In this document: piece after piece, positions 9,541 through 20,275 of the stretch | Layout: each line of letters begins with the position of its first letter | Numbering within the stretch: the stretch's first letter is position 1 | DNA from: Anthoceros angustus | Lineage: Eukaryota; Streptophyta; Anthocerotopsida; Anthocerotales; Anthocerotaceae | Reading direction: 5' to 3' | Length of the DNA stretch: 64,000 nucleotides | Assembly (NCBI GenBank): GCA_010909165.1 | Contig: MU008170.1 | Location: 620,001-684,000 of the forward strand | Notes under the pieces: model-generated | The model's database searches: none | What the model saw: the letters and a program-made list of their open reading frames with translations, nothing else | What the model was told of the DNA's origin: nothing | Translations under genes and position numbers: made by a program

Positions 9541-11939
9541 ATGTTGTTACATGGAATGCCATGATAGCAGGATATTCCCAGCAGGGAATGGGGAAGGAAG
9601 CTCTTCGTCTTTACGATGCTATGCAAGAAGAAGGGATTGCTGTACCTGATGCCGTGACATTTGTTTCCCTCCTGCAGGCATGTGCAAGTGTTGGCTCCCA
9701 GGCTTTGGAGAAGGGGAAGCAGCTTCATAGGCAGATTAGTGACGGAGGACATCAAGCTGATGTTTTTGTCGCCAACAGTTTGGTGAATATGTATGCGAAG
9801 TGTGGCAGCTTGGTAGATGCTCAAAGAGTGTTTGACGGACTTGGTCAGAAGGATGTGGTGACATGGAATGCCCTGATAACTGGATATTCCCAACACGGAA
9901 AAGGACAGGAAGCTCTTCATCTTTACAGTGCTATGCAAAAACAAGGTATTACTGTACCTGATTCTGTGACATTTGTTGCCCTCTTGACAGCATGTGCAAG
10001 TGTGGGCACCCCAGCTTTAGAGACTGGGAAGCAACTTCATGTGCAAATTGGACAACGAGGACATCAATCTGAATTGTTTGTAGCAAACAGTTTGGTAAAC
10101 ATGTATGCAAAGTGTGACAGCTTGGAAGATGCTCAGAATGTTTTTGACGGACTTGGGCAAAAGGATGTGGTGACGTGGAACACCATCATAGCTGGATATT
10201 CCCAGCGGGGCATGTGGGTGGAGGCCTTTTCTGCCTACAGTGCTATGCAAGAAGAAGACATCAATGTGCCTGATTCCGTGACGTTTGTGTGTCTCCTGGG
10301 GGCATGTGCCAGTGTGGGTGGCAGCCAAGCGTTGGAGAAGGGCAAGCAGCTTCATATGCAGCTTAGTGAACAAGGACATGAAGCCGATGTGTTTGTAGCT
10401 AGCAGTTTGGTGAACATGTATGCTAAGTGCGGCAGCTTGGAAGATGCACAGAGAGTGTTTGACGGACTTGGTCAAAAGGATGTGGTCACATGGAATGCCA
10501 TGATAGCAGGATATGCCAAGCAGGGTAAGGGCCAGGAAGCCCTTCGTCTTCATGATGCGATGCAACAAGAGGGCATCACCGTACTGGATTCTGTGACATT
10601 TGTGTGCCTTCTGCAGGCATGTGCATGTGTGGGCACCCTGGCCCTGGAGAAGGGGAAACAGCTTCATGCTCAAATTAGAGAACAAGGACAACAACCTGAA
10701 GTGCTTTTGGCCAACAGTTTGGTGAACATGTATGCAAAGTGTGGCAGCTTGGAAGATGCTCAGAGTCTGTTTGACGAACTTGGCCAAAAAGATGTTGTGA
10801 CGTGGAATGCCATGATAGCAGGATATTCCCAGCAGGGCATGGGGCAGGAAGCCCTTCGCCTCTACATTGCTATGGAAGAAGAGGGCATCTCTGTGCCTGA
10901 TTCGGTGACATTTGTCTGCCTCCTGCAGGCATGTGCAAATGTGGCAGCGCTGCATCTGGGCCGGCATATACATGCGCAGATTCAAGAACAGGGGCTTCAA
11001 GCTGATTTATTTGTAGCCGGAAGCTTGATAAACATGTATGGAAAGTCTGGGAGTATGTTTGATGCAGAGCTGGTCTTCAATGCATTGCATGAAAGAGACA
11101 TGGTCACCTGGAATGCTCTGATTGCTGGCTACACCTCTCAAGGAGACAGTGAAGTGGTCTTCAATCTGGTCCAGAGAATGGAACAGGAGGGCATACAGCC
11201 CGTTGGCATCACGTTCTTAAGCGTCTTAACAGTATGCAGTCATGCGGGTCTCTTAAACAAGGGGCGAGAGTATTTTGAGGCCATGAGCAGAGACTATGGC
11301 ATCACTCCTACTGTGCAGCACCTCACGTGCATGGTGGATCTCCTGGGCCGTGCAGGACTACTGGACGAGGCACTTGCTTTAGTGAGGACATTGCCTGTAC
11401 TGCCGGATGCTGCAGTCTGGCTCACTCTATTGGGTGCTTGTCAAAAGTGGGGCAACGTGGAGGTCGCAAGTCATGCCTTCAACCAAGCAGTGAAGCTAGA
11501 CAAAAAAGATGCCTCAGCATATGTGCTTATGTCTAATATATACACAGGTGCCCACATGTGGGAGCAGGCACATGTTATGCAGGCGAGTAGAGTAAGTATC
11601 AAGGCATGGAAGGAGCCTGGCCAGAGCTGGTGGACAGACAATGACGGACTGGTGCACAGTTTCCTGACGGGGGATGAGAATCATACTCGTAGTCCAATTA
11701 GTTTGAACCAGGTCTCTTCGAAAACGAAGAAACAAGGAGAGAGGCAACATCTGGGGACACCTCGGCCAAACTTATTTGGTAATAGGATGACTGTTCAGTT
11801 GTGTTGGCACAGCAAGAAGCTGGCGACCCCATTTGCCGTGAACAGCAAACCCGAGCGAACCTCCATAATCAGTGTTACAAATGTTCAGCTCGTTGTTCAT
11901 TGTCCCACTGCCACCGATCACGGAGTCGGCAGTAGGTAA
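9039..11939 (+). CDS. PLS-class PPR protein with E domains, 3' part of the broken long frame
   Basis: Continuation of the PPR frame begun at 5599. No ATG supports a start here: the frame simply reopens after the indels. It holds about seven more PLS triplets, the last one diverged (LINMYGKSGSMFDAELVFNA). E-type motifs follow: CMVDLLGRAGLLDEAL, VWLTLLGACQKWGNVEVA, YVLMSNIYTGAHMWEQA and KEPGQSWW, then VHSFLTGDENH. There is no DYW deaminase domain. The final 75 residues have no similarity that I recognise and may be read-through. Counting the duplication once, the whole protein would be about 1,900 aa with about 15 triplets, unusually long for this family. Without DYW it would need a partner deaminase if it takes part in editing; that is inference from the family. 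Confidence 0.75.
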   Translation: MCLLQACASVGTPALEIGKQLHVQIGERGHQADVFVVGSLVNMYAKCGSLEDARKVFDGLAQKDVVIWNAIIAGYSQLGMGQDALCLYDAMQEEKMALPDSVTYVSLLQACACLGSLALEKGKHLHVQIRERGHQAGVFVASSLVNMYAKCGSLDDAQTVFDGLCQKDVVTWNAMIAGYSQQGMGKEALRLYDAMQEEGIAVPDAVTFVSLLQACASVGSQALEKGKQLHRQISDGGHQADVFVANSLVNMYAKCGSLVDAQRVFDGLGQKDVVTWNALITGYSQHGKGQEALHLYSAMQKQGITVPDSVTFVALLTACASVGTPALETGKQLHVQIGQRGHQSELFVANSLVNMYAKCDSLEDAQNVFDGLGQKDVVTWNTIIAGYSQRGMWVEAFSAYSAMQEEDINVPDSVTFVCLLGACASVGGSQALEKGKQLHMQLSEQGHEADVFVASSLVNMYAKCGSLEDAQRVFDGLGQKDVVTWNAMIAGYAKQGKGQEALRLHDAMQQEGITVLDSVTFVCLLQACACVGTLALEKGKQLHAQIREQGQQPEVLLANSLVNMYAKCGSLEDAQSLFDELGQKDVVTWNAMIAGYSQQGMGQEALRLYIAMEEEGISVPDSVTFVCLLQACANVAALHLGRHIHAQIQEQGLQADLFVAGSLINMYGKSGSMFDAELVFNALHERDMVTWNALIAGYTSQGDSEVVFNLVQRMEQEGIQPVGITFLSVLTVCSHAGLLNKGREYFEAMSRDYGITPTVQHLTCMVDLLGRAGLLDEALALVRTLPVLPDAAVWLTLLGACQKWGNVEVASHAFNQAVKLDKKDASAYVLMSNIYTGAHMWEQAHVMQASRVSIKAWKEPGQSWWTDNDGLVHSFLTGDENHTRSPISLNQVSSKTKKQGERQHLGTPRPNLFGNRMTVQLCWHSKKLATPFAVNSKPERTSIISVTNVQLVVHCPTATDHGVGSR

Positions 11940-13288
11940 CCGTGCTGTGTGAACGGACACGAGTCGGATGCATGTGTACAAAGATGACTAGATCCGCATG
12001 ACTGATACTCTGGGCACACAGGGGATGATCTGGATCATGATCTGGATCTGTCCGAATGTTTGCCATCAGGCAGCATCTGTGAAACGTCCCACTTGCAAGT
12101 TGCAATTAACTACTACCGTATAGTCGCCCGGATTCCTCACAGTCTGCGGCGGCATGTGAGGAATCCGGCAATAATCTTCTATGGGCCCATTCCTACAGCC
12201 CTCAATTCACAAGATCATCCTCCCACCCCGTTGGAAGGAGATGGGTCCCCATACTGTCCACTTGCAACCAAGAACTTCATCTGTGCTTCTCAACTGATCG
12301 CTGGGCTGGACACATGAGATGGTCGGTGAGTTAGTTGAACCAAGCCAAGAGCCCTGGACCCAAGCACTGTTTTTAACGGGCATGGGGGCAACATCGATGG
12401 ACGTGGCTGGATACCGTGTCTTCATGCACTGGCTGACCGGCTGGAGAGAGTGCTATGACAGCTGCTAATCTGGGAAAGGGAGGCCTGGGCACTCTTGCGT
12501 GTCGAGGCAGGATTCAGGAGGAAGAGTGATCCTCCGTGCTGCACCCGCATCGTGAACAGGACAAAAACTTCCTCCCTTTTCACGTTTGTTGTGGCGATAA
12601 AAGGGAGAGTTTGATACGAGGCCGGAACGGCAAAGTGTTTTCCAGGCTGTTAACCCACACCCACCGCACGTTGTTCTGACGACTGAGATCACCGGTGAGA
12701 GCAATGACGGTTGTTCCAACCTGTCATCGTCCCCAACCTGAACCCAACCTGAACACCTCGACGATCATCAAGGGCTTGTGAAAACAGGGAGCTGTAAGCA
12801 TGAGTGAGATATACTGAAAGGGAAGTGGTACCTCTTTCGTGTGTGAAGGATCCTGATCCTACCCAGGTGGTGGAGGGATTGGGATCCCAGGTGGTGGAGA
12901 GATGCATCCCAATCCCAGTTGGGAGGAAGCCATGCAGCCAAAACAGACGAGAAAAAGTTGTCATGAACCAATCGGCTGCGGCAAATAATTTCTGTACACT
13001 TGACGGCGTGCTGCAAATCTGCTAAGCTGAGAAAGCAATTAACATTGTGGCTCTCTCCTGTACAAAGTGTGTATGAGGGATGCCATCACAGCCTAGCAAG
13101 CATGCTGCTGCCAAGACAAGCCCTCTCTACTGGAAAGCACTTAATGTGACATACATACATGCTGATCTATGCTAACTTGGAGGGGGGAGATTGCGCCACT
13201 CACATACACTGGATCTGGCTCTTGCAAGCTCTTTTTCCGAAACCCATCTGTACAAAGTGGTCCACCACTGGCTACTGGTGGGCTGCTG
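11940..13288. other. intergenic region
   Basis: I see no gene. The short frames on both strands lack similarity or codon structure. It lies between the 3' end of the plus-strand PPR gene and the 3' end of the minus-strand Yippee gene, so it probably holds two converging 3' UTRs. Confidence 0.5.
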
Positions 13289-13930
13289 TCACCAGTTCTC
13301 CCTCATGACTTTAGCCTTCTCCAGAATAAACTTACCCTCCTTGTACTTCTGCGAATCCTCGTAAGCCTTCTCGTACTTCCAGCCCAGAGTCTCCTCGCAA
13401 TCCATACAGGAGATGTCAGCCACAGTGTGCAGGCCCGTCATGAGGTGCCGGTCCTCCTTCTGCCCCACCTTCACATTCACAACGGTTGCGAAAAGGAAGG
13501 CCCTCCCATTTCGTCCCTGTAGCCCACTGCACGCATGTAAGAAGCAAGGAAGACCACACTGGAAAACAAACACCTTCTCCTGGGTTCTAAATGCATCAAC
13601 GACACAAAAAAAAAGCAACCAACCACACGCCCATGTTCGTTACAGGGCATGGAATTGGGCAACAAGGAAACGCAACCAGGCCACTGAATTGCCCAGCAAG
13701 CGCACCTACCCGCAGGAACCCAACATGCAAATCAGCTCAGCAAGAATTGAGGGGGCAGAATTCCATCGCAGGCCAGGCAAGCAAGCAGGCAGCGACAATT
13801 GCGCAGCACAAGGACGGATGCCCACATGGAAAGCTTTCGAGATGCAGTCATCGTGGTCGGCGATGTGGCAGCGGCAGTTGCAGCAGCTGTAGATGCGAGG
13901 ACCAGGAAGGAATTCTCGGCGCCCGTCCAT
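13289..13930 (-). CDS. Yippee-like zinc-binding protein, two exons
   Basis: Small conserved eukaryotic protein of the Yippee/YPEL family, a zinc-binding fold related to the cereblon CULT and Mis18 folds. In animals it is linked to cell division and CTLH-ligase function; the plant role is poorly known. Exon 1 is 13930-13826 and exon 2 is 13516-13289, phase 0, giving 110 aa. Visible marks are the first zinc-ligand pair in [31 protein letters not shown] across the splice, [20 protein letters not shown], the second pair in [15 protein letters not shown], and [14 protein letters not shown] near the end. Length and order match the family. The reading frame is open above the ATG, but the family starts at [10 protein letters not shown]-like sequence. 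It lies downstream of, and on the same strand as, the 14450-17098 PPR gene. Confidence 0.92.
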
Positions 13931-14449
13931 CCGCCTGAGCCGGTCGGGCAAAGAATGCAGCCGAGACAGGAATCCGGGGAAATTCTGCAGACAGCCGGGC
14001 GGAATCACGGCAGGTTGCATGCACCAAGCTTGGCCATGGTTCACCCAGCAACGTTGTGCGCTGCGCTGCTCGCTAAGCGCTGTGGGGGGGAATTGGAGGC
14101 AGAGCTGCCGCCGCGGCAGGCTCTAAGGAAGCGGAGCCGCCATAGCAGAGGCACAGGAACAGACAGAGCTGGGCAAAGGGAAAGGCCGAGAGAGAGCCGA
14201 GACACTAGCCGCCAGAGCCTTCCCTCGCTTTTATCTTGCGTCCTCCTGTAGCACAGCCCACATGACTCTTCCAATTCTCCAATTCTGGGAAATTCGCATT
14301 TGCATCCTCCTTGCCTCGCGCCTTGGCCTTGGCCCCCGCCCCGCTTTTGAGGCGGGAGACCCTCTTTCAGCATTCAGCAAATTATGTTGTTGGGTGCTTT
14401 GGATGGGAACAGCCATCATCCACTTCCGCAAACACAGACTACCTGTTCT
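13931..14449. other. upstream region of the Yippee gene
   Basis: GC-rich stretch between the Yippee ATG and the PPR stop. No gene is supported. It probably contains the Yippee 5' UTR and promoter and the PPR 3' UTR. Confidence 0.45.
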
Positions 14450-17098
14450 TCAGCCTCGATGACTACTAAGGGGAATCGGATGCTCCTGATCTCCAACCAC
14501 AAAGCTATGCACCAGACCGTGCATGTCGGTCCACCAGCTCTCCCCTGGCTGCTTCCACGCCCTGATTCTTTTTCGCCTGGCCTGGATCTCCTGGGCCTGC
14601 TCACACATCTGGGCACCGACGTAGATGTTGGACATCAACACATAGGCTGCAGCATCTTTCTCGTCCAGCTTCACGGCTTCAGAGAAGGCAGGACGTGCCA
14701 CCTCCACGTTGCACCACTTTCGACAAGCAGCCAGCAGGGTGTGCCAGACTGCAGGGTTAGCGTGTACTGGCATTGACCTCACCATAGCCAGCGCCTCATC
14801 CAGATGGCCTGCACGGCCCAGGAGATCCACCATGCATGTGTAATGCTCAACCGTCGGGGTGATAGTGTAGTGTGTGCTCATGGCCTGGAAGTACTCTCTG
14901 CCCTTGTTCACGAGACCTACATGACTGCATACTGTTAGTACGCTGAGGAGAGTGATTCCGACTGGCCGTATGCCATCCTCTGACATTCTCTGCACCAAGT
15001 GGAAGACTGCTGCACTGTCTGCCTGGCAGGTGTAACCTGCAATCAACGCATTCCAGGCACCGTCGTCTCTTTCGGGCAAGGCATCGAACACCTGCTGTGC
15101 ATCAAGCATGCTCCCAGACTTTGCGTACATGCTTATCAAGCTGCTGGCTACGATGACGTCGGCTTGGAGACCTTGTTCTGCAACCTGGGCATGAAGCTGT
15201 CTTCCTAGCTGCAGTGCTGCCACATTTGCACATGCCTGCAGGAGGCACACAAATGTGACGGAGTCAGGTACTGCGATGCCCTCTTGTTGCATAGCATTGT
15301 AGAGACGGAGGGCTTTCTGCCCCATGCCCTGCTGGGAGTACCCTGCTATCATGGCAGTCCATGTCACCACGTTCTTTGCATGAAGTCTGTGAAATACTGT
15401 CTGGGCATCTTCCAAGCTCCCACACTTTGCATACATGTGTACCAGACTGTTGGCTACAAACACATCAGCTGCATGTCCTTGTTCTCTTAGCTGTGCATGA
15501 AGCTGCTTCCCCTTGTCCAAGACCCGGCTGCCCACACTTGCACATGCCTGAAGAAGACACACAAATGTTATGGAATTGGGTACAGCAATGCCTCCTTCTT
15601 GCATTGCATTGTACAGGTCGAGGGCTTCCTGGCCCATTCCCTGCTGGGAGTATCCTGCGATTAAAGCAGTCCATGTCACGACGTCTTTGTGCCTTAGTCC
15701 ATCAAACACTCTCTGCGCATCCTCTAGGCTGCCACACTTGGCATACATGTTAACCAAACTGCTGGCTACAAACACATCAGGTGGGTGTCCTTGTTCTCTG
15801 ATTTGGGCATGAACCTGCTTCCCTGTCTCCAAAGATGCGGTTCCCACGCTTGCACAAGCCTGCAGGAGGCACACAAATGTGACAGAATTGGGTACCGACA
15901 TGCCTTCTTCTTGCATTGCCCTGTATAGATGAAGCGCTTCCTGCCCCTCGCCCTGCTGAGAATACCCTGCAATTAGAGCAGTCCATGTCACCACGTCTTT
16001 TTGCCCAAGTCCATCAAACAGTCTCTGTGCATCCTCTAGGCTGCCACACTTTGCATACATGTTAACCAGATTGTTGGCTACTAACAAATCAGCTTCATGT
16101 CCTCGTTCTCTAATTTGTACATGAAGCTCCCTCCCCTTCTCCAAAGCTGGGGAACCCATGCTTGCACATGCCTGCAGGAGGCACACAAATGTCACAGTAT
16201 CGGGCACAGCCATGCCATCTTCTTGCATAGCGCTGTACAGACGGAGGGCTTCCTGCCCCATATCCTGCTGGGAATACCCTGCTATCATGGCATTCCATGT
16301 CACCACATCTTTTTGAACAAGTCCATCAAACACCACCTGAGCATCCTTTAAGCTGCCACACTTTGCGTACATGTCTACGAGGCAATTACAGACAAACAAA
16401 TCAGGCTCAACCCCACTGGCCAACACATCTGCATGCACCTGTTGCCCAGCTTTCAAGTCTGATCCCCTTCCACAAGCCTGCAGGGCAGCCACAAACACGT
16501 GGCCATCTGGCTTCACATTTGACCTGCGCATCTGATCGTACAGTTCTTTGGCCTGCTTATCTTGTCCGTGTTTAACAAGGGCAGATATCATGGACGACCA
16601 CATGAAAGCATCTGGCTCGGCCACCACGGTGAACACATCCATCGCGTCTTGCAACCTGCCATGAGAAGCATACATTCGCAATATGTGGTTGCACAGGAAC
16701 GTGTCTGCCTGGTACCCTTCCTTCAATGTGAAAGCATGGACGCGCCGACCCAGAACGAGATCCTTCCTCTTTACACATTTCTTCAAGACCGTATACAACA
16801 AAGATATAGAAATGCAACATGCTGTCTGCACAAGAATCCCCAGAGCCTCAACGGCCTCAGCCAGATGGCCCTGATGACATAGGTTGCTCACGGTTTCAGC
16901 CGTTACGCCCAATTCGATTCCTGCAGGCAGGTGGAGGTTAGGATCATGATGCATGCCCCAGTTGGATCCTCTTGGACCAGGTGGCTTTTCCTTGAAAGTG
17001 CTGCAACCCGAGTGTTGAATGTTTGCAAACGGTTGCTTCCCTGAAGTCGGCTGAGCGGGAGCTGCCCCTAAAATCCATGTTAACCTCCGACGACCCAT
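14450..17098 (-). CDS. PLS-class PPR protein with E domains, intact, 882 aa
   Basis: Organellar RNA-binding PPR protein of the E class, single exon. ATG 17098 (MGRRRLTWILGAAP) is chosen; the frame stays open five codons upstream without an ATG. An organelle-targeting-like leader of about 90 residues is followed by about seven PLS triplets, with LVNMYAKCGSLEDAQRVFDG and VVTWTALIAGYSQQGMG signatures. E motifs close it: CMVDLLGRAGHLDEALAMVR, VWHTLLAACRKWCNVEVA, YVLMSNIYVGAQMCEQAQEI, KQPGESWW and VHSFVVGDQEHP. There is no DYW domain. Its leader (GVTAETVSNLC, DLVLGRRVHAFTLKEGYQAD) is clearly paralogous to that of the plus-strand PPR gene (GLTAETVNELC, DLVLGRRVHAFTVRQGYQSD), so the pair arose by inverted duplication and then gained different numbers of triplets. 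The frame is clean, without the indels seen in its paralogue. Confidence 0.9.
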   Translation of the reverse strand: MGRRRLTWILGAAPAQPTSGKQPFANIQHSGCSTFKEKPPGPRGSNWGMHHDPNLHLPAGIELGVTAETVSNLCHQGHLAEAVEALGILVQTACCISISLLYTVLKKCVKRKDLVLGRRVHAFTLKEGYQADTFLCNHILRMYASHGRLQDAMDVFTVVAEPDAFMWSSMISALVKHGQDKQAKELYDQMRRSNVKPDGHVFVAALQACGRGSDLKAGQQVHADVLASGVEPDLFVCNCLVDMYAKCGSLKDAQVVFDGLVQKDVVTWNAMIAGYSQQDMGQEALRLYSAMQEDGMAVPDTVTFVCLLQACASMGSPALEKGRELHVQIRERGHEADLLVANNLVNMYAKCGSLEDAQRLFDGLGQKDVVTWTALIAGYSQQGEGQEALHLYRAMQEEGMSVPNSVTFVCLLQACASVGTASLETGKQVHAQIREQGHPPDVFVASSLVNMYAKCGSLEDAQRVFDGLRHKDVVTWTALIAGYSQQGMGQEALDLYNAMQEGGIAVPNSITFVCLLQACASVGSRVLDKGKQLHAQLREQGHAADVFVANSLVHMYAKCGSLEDAQTVFHRLHAKNVVTWTAMIAGYSQQGMGQKALRLYNAMQQEGIAVPDSVTFVCLLQACANVAALQLGRQLHAQVAEQGLQADVIVASSLISMYAKSGSMLDAQQVFDALPERDDGAWNALIAGYTCQADSAAVFHLVQRMSEDGIRPVGITLLSVLTVCSHVGLVNKGREYFQAMSTHYTITPTVEHYTCMVDLLGRAGHLDEALAMVRSMPVHANPAVWHTLLAACRKWCNVEVARPAFSEAVKLDEKDAAAYVLMSNIYVGAQMCEQAQEIQARRKRIRAWKQPGESWWTDMHGLVHSFVVGDQEHPIPLSSHRG

Positions 17099-17257
17099 TG
17101 GTCGCAGGACCACCCTCGTATTGCAAGTCCTTATATTCTTGGGGAGAATTTTTGCTGATGGGATGGTTGCAACGTGGTGGCACTCATTTCAAAATGTAAG
17201 CAATATGTTTGCGTTCAGTGTACAAATCTGGAGCTCTGAGAACTCCTCGTTCAGACC

Positions 17258-19331
17258 TCAGCCTCTTGCGCTTCTGGAGCTGGTTAACTCCACGAGTGAC
17301 AACCAGGGTCTGTGTCTCTGAACGATCTGTATAACAAGCAGAAATAACTTGAATAAGAGGCTTGACAGAAAGGCCTCTTGACACCAAAATCCAGAAGAAC
17401 ATTTGCTTTCACAACAACAGCGAGCATCATTTGTCAATTACCTCTGAGTACGGAGTCAAGGTCTCTGAGCACAAGCTCTGAATGGTGGGTGGAAGTAGAT
17501 CTGGGAATGCTTTACCAACAACCGAGTACAGCACGTTCCCTGCCAAGAAGATTGGAAGAAGCCACTTGGCCGAAGGGAAGGCATTCTCAGACAAGTACGC
17601 AGCCGCACCGTCTTCTTTAACCTGCTGTAACGAGTAGCGCTCCATGGCAACAGTCATGTATTCTTCCGTGCGTAACAGATCAGCAAGGACAACTGCATCC
17701 TGCACAAAACAGCAGCAGACATCAGGAATGGGTATTTGTAAGATGCAGCAGTGAGCTTTCTTTCAAGGTGCCTACAAACCTGCAGGGAAGAATTGCAACC
17801 TTGACCAAGAGCATTGGACATGGCATGTGCTGCATCCCCTATTAGCACTGCCTTACCCTTGGGATCGTAGAATTTGCCACAATTTACCTGCAGGAAACGT
17901 TGTCGCATGCAGAGTCACTCACAGGGAATGTTGTAGGAAAGATGTCGAACACTGTTCAGGTAGGTATCCAATACCCTCATAGTAGAAGTAGGGTGTTGCT
18001 CGATGAAAGCCTCAGCTGATTCCAGAGGGCACGTGAGTGGTGCCATATTTTTCTCTACGAATCTTTTCAGCTGCCATCAAAAAAGAGTAAGAACTGTACT
18101 CCACGCCATGAACCATGTACTCCAAGGAAAACGCTGCAAACATTGCAACCTCTAGGCTTGACGTAATTTGCAGCAGGCCAGCTGGTACAGTTTCGGGAGA
18201 CCATTCAATTAGAACAGATAGTCTATCATTTGGACTCGGGAAGCAAGCGTATCTCAAAGATTCAGACTTCCTTCCAGAAAAAGGTTTTGGAACCTGCAGC
18301 CAAAGTGGTCTAGTGGATGGAGAATCCTCGGAATCCTGCAAGGGGACACGAAAGGAGTGTACTGCTGTATCTGAAAGTTCAGCTGGCCTCGGGACATTCA
18401 GGACTTTGAACATGTATGGAGAGTTTATCTGCTGATAGTCAAATCCTCTTTGTCGAATAAACTCTTCTCTGACAACTGATCTCGCACCATCAGCGCCGAC
18501 CAGAAGATCGTACAGAACAGGCTTTTTCTGCCCCTCAACCTGCACAGTACGAGTGTTGAAATCGGCTCCCAAACACCGTGTTTCATAGTGCACCTGCAGT
18601 TTTGGTCAGAGTCATAAGTCCCATGAGACACAAGGCTTTCCCCATATAATCGGCATGTCTACCATGCCAACGTCACGATAAACCACTCCTACCTGAACCT
18701 TCTCCTCGCTGTAACGCTGCTGCAGCTGAGCTAAGAGTGCAGCAGACAGAGCTCTCTGGTTGATGAGAAGTGATGGCTTATCTGGGTTGCGTTTCAGAGG
18801 AATGCTGCGTTTTCCTGCATGGAGTACAAACTCTGAGCTCGGCATCCCGGCTGCCTGTATCAAGGGCCATAGTCCATCTACTTGCTCTATTGCATTCCGT
18901 CCACGGGCACTCAACCCAACAACATATTGCCTTATCTTGTGCCTGACACAACCACCTTCCCAATCCTGTCATTGTTTAGTAGACAACGAGCAAGGCACAG
19001 AACGCATCATCTCACATTGCCCATCAGTTTCGAGGCTGATCAGACAATCGAACTGTTGTCTGTCTCTCGAGTTTGTCAGTAAAACCCGATCTCAGGACCA
19101 AACACAAGAGAATGTCTAGCATTATAAAACAGAGCGTCAACCTTGAAGGAGTCTTTCATTTCACAGCAGATGACTAACTCTGTGCCAGGTGACATACGGT
19201 GGTAACGGAGTGCACGGATTCTGTCTAGCTTCATAGATTCGGATTGGCAAGATTGGAGCTGGTTGAGCCAAAAGAAGATGTGCCAAAAGAAGCCCTGCTG
19301 GGCCTGCGCCCACAATCACAACTCCTGCCAT
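17258..19331 (-). CDS. FAD-dependent monooxygenase, kynurenine 3-monooxygenase-like, seven exons
   Basis: Flavoprotein aromatic hydroxylase of the PF01494 type, using FAD, NAD(P)H and O2. Exons (minus): 19331-19198, 18942-18693, 18593-18150, 18070-17975, 17887-17780, 17699-17442, 17326-17258. All are in phase and give 452 aa. Motifs in order: the GxGxxG Rossmann site MAGVVIVGAGPAGLLLAHLL at the N-terminus; VGLSARGRNAIEQV; the NAD(P)H/FAD DG motif LLVGADGARSVV; and the GD motif VLIGDAAHAMSNALGQGCNS. The middle segment (RFVEKNMAPLTCP) and the size fit kynurenine 3-monooxygenase better than UbiH-type enzymes, but substrate cannot be read from sequence. Exons 4-5 depend on an 87-nt intron that removes an in-frame TGA. 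The stop lies 159 bases from the ATG of the downstream PPR gene on the same strand. Confidence 0.8.
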
Positions 19332-19889
19332 TTTCACCACGTGGTTGGGACGCAATTTGCCTCAGGTTCTGCGCACACTGACAGGGAGCTCAGTTTTCTT
19401 TGCATCCCAAAGCAACGAGAATGCAGGGTTCAATGATGAGAGCCCAGCATTTGATGCAGCTCCTACCTCATACCGGCATTTTGAGATGTCACTATGGCTG
19501 AAATTGTTGGGTTTGTCAGCGGAGAAGTACCTCTGACTTGCTGACCACTCCCGCAATTCAGATATCCCTGTTAGTTGCGACCAGCTTCAAGAAAGCCACC
19601 CTGCTCTAGGTCTTATGTGTCCAGTCTGCACTGCAGGGCAGGACCCTCAGGTCCATCTGTAAGGAAGTGCCGTCGTAAGGCTGAGCATTTGACACATTGC
19701 CATTCAGGGTTCATATCTCGCGGAATTACATGGTTGGAGGATACGTGCACCAAGGGCTGCATCACCGGCTCTCGGAGCAATGACGAAAGAAGCTCACTTC
19801 CCGCGGCATTCTGAAAGCATGCTGAGGCCTGCCTCAAGGAATGTGATCCATGCTCAATCGTTGATGCGTTTACTGGGACCACTCTCATT
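19332..19889. other. 5' flank of the FAD monooxygenase
   Basis: No gene is supported. Probable promoter of the minus-strand monooxygenase. Confidence 0.4.
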
Positions 19890-20275
19890 CTGTTCTATGG
19901 CTCGTGCGGGTGCCTGGAGAAGGAGTGAAAGCCCTCGGTAGTGTGCGATTGAAGACGGTGGTGCTTTGGAATGCCATGATCTCAGTGGATGCTCTTGACC
20001 AGCACACGCAACCCAAGGGCTTGCTACCAAATTGGGTAACGTCCCTCAGGCACACCTACGATGGGTCATTCGCTCATGTCCAGAGACTGCACTGAAGATG
20101 GATGTGTTTGTAGGGATCACAGGATGTGCCATCAGCCAGGATGTGCCGACCTAGGCCACCCCGCACTTGCACCAAATGCAGCAATAGGGCTTTGCATTCA
20201 GACAAAGTCACTACCACGACAGTACGGCTGTAGGACGAAGCCGTGGAACTTCATGCACAAATCATGAACTCGGAC
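19890..20275 (+). pseudogene. decayed PPR gene remnant
   Basis: Scattered PPR signatures occur in shifting frames on the plus strand: MYGSCGCLEK-like at about 19893, VVLWNAMIS at about 19960-19986, MDVFVG at about 20099, and ELHAQIMNSD-like at about 20245. The order matches a PLS triplet (L-S-P-L), but stops and frameshifts separate the pieces. Probably a relic of the same PPR family as the two flanking genes. Confidence 0.5.

Noticed and set aside
10017-11000. 327-codon minus-strand frame inside the PPR gene
   Set aside because: Repetitive antisense of the PPR repeats (recurring HIHVHQT-type strings); a shadow created by the repeat, not a gene.
11715-11939. C-terminal 75 residues of the PPR frame as a new domain
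   Set aside because: The paralogue ends soon after VHSFVVGDQEHP, so this tail is more likely read-through into former 3' UTR after loss of a stop.
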